From the NCBI GenBank assembly GCA_003134685.1, contig PLCA01000003.1, positions 663,152-727,151 on the forward strand: a DNA stretch of 64,000 nt, read 5' to 3'. Below the pieces are notes generated by a model. The model had not been told where the DNA came from. It did no database searches and saw only the letters and a list, made by a program, of their open reading frames with translations. A program made the position numbers and the translations under genes. This document shows, one piece after another, positions 58,508 through 64,000 of the stretch. This DNA is from Gemmatimonadota bacterium (GTDB lineage Bacteria > Gemmatimonadota > Gemmatimonadetes > Gemmatimonadales > Gemmatimonadaceae). Position 1 is the stretch's first letter. Every line of letters starts with the position of its first letter.

Positions 58508-59068
58508 CTACCTGCCTCTTCCCTCTTCCGTCCTCTCCTGCAATCTCGTTTCTCTCCTCTGCTTGGCCGCCTCGTATCGCCGCAGTTCCTCTGGCGTCTC
58601 CGGCTTGAGCGGCGGCACGGGCACTGGCCTTCCATTCCGATCGACCGCGACGAACGTCAGGTAGCACGAGTTCGTGTGCCGTCTGAGCCCGGTGAGCAGA
58701 TTCTCGGTCTCGACGCGGACGCCGATCTCCATCGACGTCCTGCCCACGAAGTTGACGCTCGATTTCATGATCACGAGATCGCCGACGTGGATCGGCTCGC
58801 GGAAATCCACGCGATCGACCGACACCGTCACGCACGCCAGACGCGCGTGACGGATCGCCGAGACGGCGGCGGTGGTGTCCATCATCGAGAGGACGACGCC
58901 TCCAAAGACGTGGCCGAGCACATTGGCGTGCTGCGGCATCATGAGCTGAGCAGTCTCGTGCTGGGTCTCGTGAACAGCGCGGGCACCGTTGCCGGACTTG
59001 CTCGCATGCCGCGGCTCCGTTCCCGTCAACGTACCCGAGGATTTGCCAGCTGATTTCGACCGGCTCAC
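58508..59068 (-). CDS. Acyl-CoA thioesterase, hot-dog fold (YciA/BACH type)
   Basis: A 186-aa protein with a single hot-dog domain (about 35-160). The motif NVLGHVFGGVVLSMMDTTAA gives the helix with the catalytic Asp, followed by VTVSVDRVDFREPIHVGDLVIMKSSVNFVGRTSMEIGVRV and the strand with YLTFVAVDRNGRPVPVPPL. It hydrolyses acyl-CoA thioesters. N- and C-terminal extensions are charged (RRYEAAKQRRETRLQERTEEG). It overlaps the upstream lipoprotein gene by 4 nt. Confidence 0.92.
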   Translation of the reverse strand: MSRSKSAGKSSGTLTGTEPRHASKSGNGARAVHETQHETAQLMMPQHANVLGHVFGGVVLSMMDTTAAVSAIRHARLACVTVSVDRVDFREPIHVGDLVIMKSSVNFVGRTSMEIGVRVETENLLTGLRRHTNSCYLTFVAVDRNGRPVPVPPLKPETPEELRRYEAAKQRRETRLQERTEEGRGR

Positions 59069-60054
59069 GTCTGGCGCCCGGTTGCGCTCAGCGCCGGCTT
59101 CAGGCGCGGTTTCCCCCCCGACACCTGCTGAATCCGTTCGCCGTAGGCGGTCGCATCATTGAATGCCCGCGCCAGCGCGTGCCGCGTTTTCGCGTCCACC
59201 CGGGGCTTGTCGAGCCAGAATATCTGAACGAAGCTCGAGGCGACGAGTGCGAGTCTCCACTCTCGTCCGCGACGATCCCGGAGCGACAGCGCATTCGCCT
59301 TGTGAACCGAGTCGTAGTGGGCGATGACGTCGTAGCCGTCGTGTCTCCACCTGCGATTAACGAGTCCGCCTTCGCCCGCCGCTTCCTGGACGGTGGAGTC
59401 TCGCAACATTCGATCGAGCTCCGCTGGCCTTCCGTTTCGGAGGTCGATCACCGCGCGCGTCGTGTCATCCTGGTCATGATCGTTCGCGCGCTCGATGGAC
59501 AGCCGGTGCTCGAGTGCGACATAGGGGCCGAGGACATTCAGGATATCTGTCTCTCCGACCGCGGTGATGTCGATGTCGTCGTCCGGATCATCGTCGGGAC
59601 CGAGCAGTGGGGCGCGCGGGTGCTGGCGATGGTAATCTTCAGAGAGATGCACGATGGCGGTGTCGTCGTAGATGACGGTGGAGTCGCCGCTGTCGAGCTC
59701 GCGACGAAAGATCCGCTCTCCGCTCAGGAGTGCCCGGGGAAAGGAGCGATCGATCTCCCCAACGAAGATCTCGTAGTAACGCCCGCCGGTGCGCGCGAGA
59801 ATGAGGGGTGAGCCTCTGATTTTGAGTCCCGAATTGTCGCTCCGGACCCAGTAGGTCTGGTCGCCGGCGGACACGAGAAACTCCGCCATCGGGGGCGTCG
59901 GGGGCGGAAGGGCGCAGGCCCCGGCGGAGACATAGGCGCACGCGAGCAGAACGATATTTCGATTGCGCAGCAGGCGCAGGCGAGCAGAACGATATGTTCG
60001 GTTGCGCAGCGGGCGCAGGCGAGGAGAACGATATGTTCGGCGCATCGTTGCCAA
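59065..60054 (-). CDS. Exported protein of unknown function with a repeat-derived N-terminus
   Basis: The 329-aa reading starts with an unusually long basic N-region built from the tandem repeat at 59943-60035, then IVLLACAYVSAGACALPPP, a signal-like hydrophobic stretch with a possible lipidated Cys. The mature part (from about 45) contains TYWVRSDNSGLKIRG, a Pro/Asp-rich middle (GPDDDPDDDIDITAVGETD) and a C-terminal DRRGREWRLALVASSFVQIFWLDKPRVDAKTRHALARAFNDA. No family is recognised. The true start is uncertain. It shares translation with the thioesterase gene (4-nt overlap). Confidence 0.6.
   Translation of the reverse strand: MATMRRTYRSPRLRPLRNRTYRSARLRLLRNRNIVLLACAYVSAGACALPPPTPPMAEFLVSAGDQTYWVRSDNSGLKIRGSPLILARTGGRYYEIFVGEIDRSFPRALLSGERIFRRELDSGDSTVIYDDTAIVHLSEDYHRQHPRAPLLGPDDDPDDDIDITAVGETDILNVLGPYVALEHRLSIERANDHDQDDTTRAVIDLRNGRPAELDRMLRDSTVQEAAGEGGLVNRRWRHDGYDVIAHYDSVHKANALSLRDRRGREWRLALVASSFVQIFWLDKPRVDAKTRHALARAFNDATAYGERIQQVSGGKPRLKPALSATGRQT
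59943..60035. repeat. 38/39-bp tandem repeat in a signal-peptide coding region
   Basis: Units carrying GAACGATAT start at 59949, 59987 and 60026, i.e. periods of 38 and 39. The first two are full copies with the shared GTTGCGCAGC/CGGGCGCAGG segments, the third partial. The 38-bp unit lacks one base of GATATGTTCGGTTG, which shifts the frame between copies. Confidence 0.8.
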
Positions 60055-60196
60055 ATATACCGGGTTTGGTCAGGGCGACGGACCAGACTGCCCTCTGGGG
60101 TTGTACTATTCAGGGCGGCCGTACTTACGACGCGACGCTGCTCGCGACTGTGATTAGATTTGCACCGTCCCCTGCCGACATCCATACAAGAGAAGC

Positions 60197-61540
60197 ATGC
60201 AATTTCAAAAGATCACGCTCGCGTTAGCCGCGGTGGCGGCGTCGGTGCTTGCTTGCACGGGCACGCACGAGACACCCGCGAGGAACACAACGCCTGATCG
60301 TGCTGCGGAGCCGGCGTCCACGCAGGGCAATGCCAGTATGACCTCCGCCAGCGTGGCGATTCCTGCACGCTCACCCGCGGACACGGTCGATCGCACCGTC
60401 CCGAAGACCCCCGCTCGCGCGACCGCCGACACTGACACCACGCTGCGGCTGCGCGTTGTCCTCCCCGAGCATCCGACTCCACCGGTCCTCGATTCGCTGA
60501 TCAAAGGCACGCTTCCGGCGCGTGGACTCTACGTTTTCCGCTTCGCCGCGAATACTCGTCGCCTCAAGCACCTCATTGGGATCGCCGACTCGACCGAGAT
60601 CAACGCGCTCATCATCGACGTGAAGGACGAATTCGGACTCAACTACGAGTCGAGCGATCCGATGGTGAAGAAGAACGCGGGCGCCCAGGTGAAGGCGCAC
60701 AATCTCCGGGCGCTGGTCGACACCATTCGCGCCCACGGCATTCTGCCCGTCGCGCGCATCGTCGTGTTCAAGGATTCGGTGACGGCGCGGAACAATCCCC
60801 AACACACCATCAGGAAAGCGGACGGCACCGCGTGGCACGACAAGAAGGGACAGACCTGGGTGAATCCGTACGCCAATGCGATCTGGGAGTACAACTTCCG
60901 CGTGGCTGAAGACGCGATCAAGATGGGATTCGGTGAGATCCAGTTCGATTACATCCGATTCCCCGAGCCGTACAAGAGTCTGCCGCCGCAGGTATTTCCG
61001 GAGCAGAACGGACGGAGCAAGCCGCAGGTGCTCGGTGAATTCCTGACCGAGGCACGCAGTCGCTTCGCGAAGCTCGGCGTCAGAACTACCGCCGACATTT
61101 TTGGACTCGTCACGACGGTCGGAGGCACGCTCGAAGTCGGACAGAAGTGGGAGCCGATCGCCCAATCGGTGGATGTCGTCCTGCCGATGGTCTATCCATC
61201 ACACTATCCGCCCGGCTCCTTCCAGCTGCCGCACCCGAACGCGGATCCTTACAGCGTCATCCACATCGCGATTTCGCGCGCCCGTGAGCGCGACGAGAAA
61301 ATCGGCATCAAGGGTGAGCACGTGCGCCCGTGGCTGCAGGCGTTCAGCATCGGGATGCCGAAGTACGGACCACACGAGCTCGAGGAGCAGAAGCGCGCCG
61401 TGTACGATTCCGGCTACGACGGCTGGGTTCTGTGGGAGCCAGGCTCGAGGTACGACAAGTTTCTGCCGGCGTTGGAGAAGACGTTCGTGTCCCGAAAGAA
61501 GAATCCTCCGGTGCCGCGACCGGCAAATAGGTTGGACTGA
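60197..61540 (+). CDS. DUF4015 family putative glycoside hydrolase, lipoprotein
   Basis: A 447-aa protein with a lipobox-type signal (AAVAASVLAC, Cys20), a Ser/Thr/Pro-rich linker to about 95, and a TIM-barrel-like domain (about 110-430) of the DUF4015 type: GLYVFRFAANT, ALIIDVKDEFG, LPVARIVVFKD, NPYANAIWEYNFRVAEDAI, FGEIQFDYIRFPEP, VVLPMVYPSHYPPG and GYDGWVLWEPGS. The family is predicted to act on sugars by fold similarity; substrate and catalytic residues are unproven (Asp in DYIRFP is a candidate). Anchored at the membrane surface. Confidence 0.85.
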   Translation: MQFQKITLALAAVAASVLACTGTHETPARNTTPDRAAEPASTQGNASMTSASVAIPARSPADTVDRTVPKTPARATADTDTTLRLRVVLPEHPTPPVLDSLIKGTLPARGLYVFRFAANTRRLKHLIGIADSTEINALIIDVKDEFGLNYESSDPMVKKNAGAQVKAHNLRALVDTIRAHGILPVARIVVFKDSVTARNNPQHTIRKADGTAWHDKKGQTWVNPYANAIWEYNFRVAEDAIKMGFGEIQFDYIRFPEPYKSLPPQVFPEQNGRSKPQVLGEFLTEARSRFAKLGVRTTADIFGLVTTVGGTLEVGQKWEPIAQSVDVVLPMVYPSHYPPGSFQLPHPNADPYSVIHIAISRARERDEKIGIKGEHVRPWLQAFSIGMPKYGPHELEEQKRAVYDSGYDGWVLWEPGSRYDKFLPALEKTFVSRKKNPPVPRPANRLD

Positions 61541-61561
61541 TTGACTGCAAATGGAGTCTGA

Positions 61562-61868
61562 CAACTACGAACTGAATGCGATCCGACAACTGCAACTAAA
61601 CGGGATCCGAGATCTCAGAAGCATAGATCTCAGTCTGTAGTCACCGCGCTCTGACCGTATCCAGCGCGTATCCGAGTACAACCGACCGCCTGTGCCATAA
61701 CGCCACTCAGATATGTCGCAGCGTAATTACTAAAATCTGAGATCTACGCTTCTTAGATCTCGGATCACGTTCAGTTGCAGTTGAGATCTCGGATCACGTT
61801 CAGTTTGCAGTTAGGATCTCGGATCCCGTTCAGTTCGCAGTTAAGATCTCGGATCACGTTCAGTTGCC
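61562..61868. repeat. Inverted-repeat element M2 with tandem terminal units
   Basis: The left side (61562-61637) holds two units and AGAAGCATAGATCTCAG; the right side holds four inverted units starting at 61756, 61785, 61815 and 61845 (period 29-30), each GATCTCGGATCACGTTCAGT-like, preceded by CTGAGATCTACGCTTCTTA. The two sides are complementary. The end sequence AACTGCAACTGAACG is shared with M1 (56135). The centre of about 100 nt contains no gene. It fills the gap between the DUF4015 and HMA genes. Confidence 0.8.
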
Positions 61869-61949
61869 GCTGGCCCTCCGCTAAGCCCGCGTTAAAAAAC
61901 AGAACTCGGAGGGCCATGGGCATAGCGGGCACTACTATATTATGCCCCG

Positions 61950-62183
61950 ATGATAACCACCGCCTCCATCTCCGGCATGACTTGCGCGCACTGCGTCCGC
62001 GCGGTGTTCACTTCGCTGGCGGGCGTCGAGGGGATCCATAAGGCCGACGTCTCCATCGGCCGGGCCGTGATCGAGCACGACGGCACCGTGACGCCCGAGG
62101 AAATCCGCGACGCCATCAAAGTCGCGGGCTACGACGTAACGGATATCAAGATCGACGGGCGCACTCTCCCAATCGTGCCATGA
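61950..62183 (+). CDS. Heavy-metal-associated domain protein, copper-chaperone-like
   Basis: A 77-aa single HMA domain: SGMTCAHCVRAVFTSLAGVEG with the metal-binding Cys12 and Cys15, then the beta-alpha-beta of the ferredoxin-like fold (VSIGRAVIEHDGTVTPEEIRDAIKVAGYDV). Such proteins carry Cu(I). No copper ATPase is in the window; the gene overlaps mgtE by 4 nt (ATGA) and is probably cotranscribed with it, which is an unusual partner. Confidence 0.92.
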   Translation: MITTASISGMTCAHCVRAVFTSLAGVEGIHKADVSIGRAVIEHDGTVTPEEIRDAIKVAGYDVTDIKIDGRTLPIVP

Positions 62184-63610
62184 TGACCCCAGCGTACACT
62201 CCGCCGGTGGAAGAGGACAAAGAAGCCACTGTCGGCGCTCTGCTCGCGCCCGACATCCTCGTCATGATCGAGGAGAGTCCCGACGCGATTGCCGCCGAGA
62301 CGGATGAGCTGCACGCCAAGGATCTCGCTGACGTCGCGCACGCGCTGCCGCGCGAGATGGTCGCGCCATTCCTTTCTGCACTCCCAGTCGAGCGCGCCGC
62401 GGATGTACTCGAGTACCTGAACGAGGATCTCCGCACCGAAGTCCTCGAGACGATGAGCGTGCGCCAGGCGGCCGAGCTCGTCACGGAGATGACTCCGGAC
62501 GATCGCGCCGACACGCTCGAAGGTCTCGAGGAAGAAACCACCGAGGGGATTCTCTCCGAGATTCCGGCGGCTGAGCGCGCCGAGACCGAGAAGCTCCTCG
62601 CCTATCGTCCGGATTCCGCCGGCGGATTGATGACGACGGAGTTCGTCTCCGTCTCGCAGGACACGCCGGTTGATGAAGCGCTCGCCGCCGTGCGCCGCAT
62701 CGCGAGATCGGAGCGGCGGGAGGCGATGAACACCATTTATACGACCGATTCCGCCGGACGCGTGCAAGGCGTGATGTCGCTGCGCGAGCTGCTCGCGGCG
62801 CCTGAAGGCGCGAAGGTGTCGGACATCGCATGGGAGGAGGTGCAGACCGTCCCGATCACCGCCGACCGTGAAGAGGTCGCGCGACTGGTGCGCGAGTATG
62901 ATCTCGTCGCGGTTCCCGTCGTGGACGAGAACGGGGTGATTCAAGGCGTCGTCACCGTCGATGACGTCATCGACGCCCTCGTCGAGGAGCACACGGAAGA
63001 CGTGCAGCGCTTCGGCGGAATGGAAGCGCTCGACATGCCCTACACGCAAATCGGATTCTTCTCGATGATCGGCAAGCGCGCGCCCTGGCTCGCCGCGCTC
63101 TTTCTGAGCGAGATGCTGACGACGACCGCGATGGGCCACTTTCAGGGGGAGCTCGAGAAAGCGGTCGTCCTCGCGCTGTTCGTGCCGCTCATCATCAGCT
63201 CCGGCGGCAACTCTGGCTCTCAGGCGACGTCGCTCATCATCCGCTCGCTGGCGCTGGGAGAAATCAAGTTGCGCGACTGGTGGAAGATCCTGCTCCGGGA
63301 ATTGCCATCCGGCCTGATGCTCGGCACCATTCTCGGCCTGATGGGAATCGCGCGCATTCTGATCTGGCAGCAGCTCGGCATCGCGCACTATCCGCATCCG
63401 AATCTGCTCGCGCTGACGATCGGCGTGGCGCTGGTCGGAGTCGTGACCTTTGGCTCGCTCGCCGGCTCGATGCTGCCGTTCGTTCTTCAGCGCCTCGGTT
63501 TCGACCCGGCGAGCGCGTCCGCTCCATTCGTCGCGACACTCGTGGACGTTACTGGTCTCTCGATTTACTTCTACGTCGCGCTCCTGATTCTCAGCGGCAC
63601 CCTTCTTTAG
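62180..63610 (+). CDS. mgtE: Magnesium transporter MgtE
   Basis: A 476-aa inner-membrane Mg2+ channel. Order: N-terminal superhelical domain (about 40-145: DLADVAHALPREMVAPFLSALPVERAADVLEYL), CBS pair (about 150-265: LMTTEFVSVSQDTPVDEALAAVR, AVPVVDENGVIQGVVTVDDVID), connecting helix, and five membrane helices (about 290-475) with the family sequence ISSGGNSGSQATSLIIRSLALGEI lining the pore. Length and motifs are normal. Mg2+ itself gates the channel through the cytosolic domains. A long-arm repeat begins 26 nt after the stop. Confidence 0.96.
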   Translation: MMTPAYTPPVEEDKEATVGALLAPDILVMIEESPDAIAAETDELHAKDLADVAHALPREMVAPFLSALPVERAADVLEYLNEDLRTEVLETMSVRQAAELVTEMTPDDRADTLEGLEEETTEGILSEIPAAERAETEKLLAYRPDSAGGLMTTEFVSVSQDTPVDEALAAVRRIARSERREAMNTIYTTDSAGRVQGVMSLRELLAAPEGAKVSDIAWEEVQTVPITADREEVARLVREYDLVAVPVVDENGVIQGVVTVDDVIDALVEEHTEDVQRFGGMEALDMPYTQIGFFSMIGKRAPWLAALFLSEMLTTTAMGHFQGELEKAVVLALFVPLIISSGGNSGSQATSLIIRSLALGEIKLRDWWKILLRELPSGLMLGTILGLMGIARILIWQQLGIAHYPHPNLLALTIGVALVGVVTFGSLAGSMLPFVLQRLGFDPASASAPFVATLVDVTGLSIYFYVALLILSGTLL

Positions 63611-63635
63611 CTTATTGATCTCAGCGCGTCGGTCA

Positions 63636-63781
63636 GTCGGAGGAAATCCTCTTCGGCTCCGGGCTCTCGCTCGTTGATTGTCCGAACGATCTCCACGAAA
63701 CCAGGCATCAGTCGCTCTTTGGCCGGTGTCGGCGCACGGATGGTCGCTCGTCGGTCGTCGCCTGCGAGGACTTCCTCCGAC
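63636..63781. repeat. Long-arm structured repeat, copy E (reverse orientation)
   Basis: Arms GTCGGAGGAAATCCTC (63636-63651) and GAGGACTTCCTCCGAC (63766-63781) pair at 15 of 16 positions. In reverse the 3' arm is preceded by the CCGAAGAGGA box found in copies A, B and C. The inside (about 114 nt) differs from the other copies. The stretch 63782-63949 beyond it shows no gene I can support. Confidence 0.8.
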
Positions 63782-63949
63782 TTCCCGTGAGATCTCACAG
63801 CTGCTGTTGGTCCTGCGCGACCAATAGTTCGCACGCCGTGAAGTAAGTCCGCGACCCGTTCTCAGACACACGCGACCGCGCCCAGGAGAGTGCGCGCGCT
63901 CACATGATCTCCGCGTTGGAGACCGCGGCGCCGCGACCACAGATCACGA

Positions 63950-64000
63950 CTGGGAGGGAGGCGAGGATGTCCTCGGCGGGAGCGGCCGCAGCCAGCGCCG
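63950..64000. repeat. Long-arm structured repeat, copy D (cut by the window end)
   Basis: TGGGAGGGAGGC, then the arm GGCGAGGATGTCCTC (63960-63974) and GAGCGGCCGCAGCCAGCGCC: 47 of 50 bases equal the reverse of copy C. The partner arm should lie beyond the window. Confidence 0.8.

Noticed and set aside
61756..61868. Four regularly spaced repeats of about 29 bp, at first sight like a small CRISPR array
   Set aside because: The repeats are directly adjacent with no unique spacers, have inverted partners on the left side, and no cas genes are near.
63607..63834. A 75-aa minus-strand frame whose DDRRATIRAPTPAKERLMPG part recalls the wing of MarR regulators
   Set aside because: It lies almost entirely inside long-arm repeat copy E, has no helix-turn-helix part and no ribosome site. 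The likeness is probably chance or decayed cargo.
62129..63940. Long minus-strand open frame (603 aa) opposite mgtE
   Set aside because: Arg/His/Glu-rich composition typical of antisense frames in GC-rich DNA; the plus strand encodes a complete MgtE.

Overview
The window looks like chromosomal DNA of a Gemmatimonadota-type bacterium. It is GC-rich and Gram-negative: there are three TonB-dependent or Oar-like outer-membrane receptors, many lipobox proteins, and two Ser/Thr kinases fused to TolB-like and TPR domains. This assignment is inferred from gene content; no rRNA is present. About 50 genes are supported, plus one tRNA-Ala(CGC), a type IV prepilin, and several families of structured intergenic repeats. 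I see no prophage, transposase or CRISPR array.

Amino-acid metabolism: a DAHP synthase (186-1085) starts the window, gltB-gltD follows (3364-9478), and a prephenate dehydratase fused to an AroH-type chorismate mutase lies at 30419-31423. The strongest regulatory finding is that the DAHP synthase and the dehydratase-mutase are each preceded by the same attenuator module. Each module has a short leader ORF packed with Tyr/Phe codons (one also has Trp), a conserved GGGGGCCC segment able to pair with the 5' arm of the terminator, then an intrinsic terminator and a shared GGGGCAGTCATG start region. Both enzymes lack the allosteric domain usual in their families, which suggests that control has moved to the mRNA leader. 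gltB also has a strong intrinsic terminator in its leader.

Middle of the window: signalling and housekeeping genes (kinases at 9498 and 23581, PP2C phosphatase at 18537, phosphoglucomutase, M24 peptidase, hemolysin III-like protein, PEBP protein). From 37388 to 53490 there is a carbohydrate-use locus: sugar ABC ATPase, GH1 beta-glucosidase, a large discoidin-domain (alpha/alpha)6 hydrolase in an operon with a binding protein and two permeases, a GH144-like glucanase lipoprotein, an Oar-like receptor and a LacI regulator with a candidate operator. A beta-glucan, possibly beta-1,2-glucan, is the likely substrate by analogy.

End of the window: SnoaL-like protein, tRNA-Ala, RNase Z, small conserved proteins, thioesterase, DUF4015 protein, HMA chaperone and MgtE. 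Four repeat classes sit in the intergenic spaces. (1) A five-copy 'long-arm' element has 14-16 bp terminal stems that change sequence but keep pairing; the complete copies lie about 20-30 nt after stop codons. (2) A REP-like hairpin occurs in four copies, two of them on either side of a four-helix-bundle (S23-type) gene. (3) Two inverted-repeat elements share AACTGCAACTGAACG-like ends. (4) A 38/39-bp tandem repeat spans a lipoprotein signal sequence.
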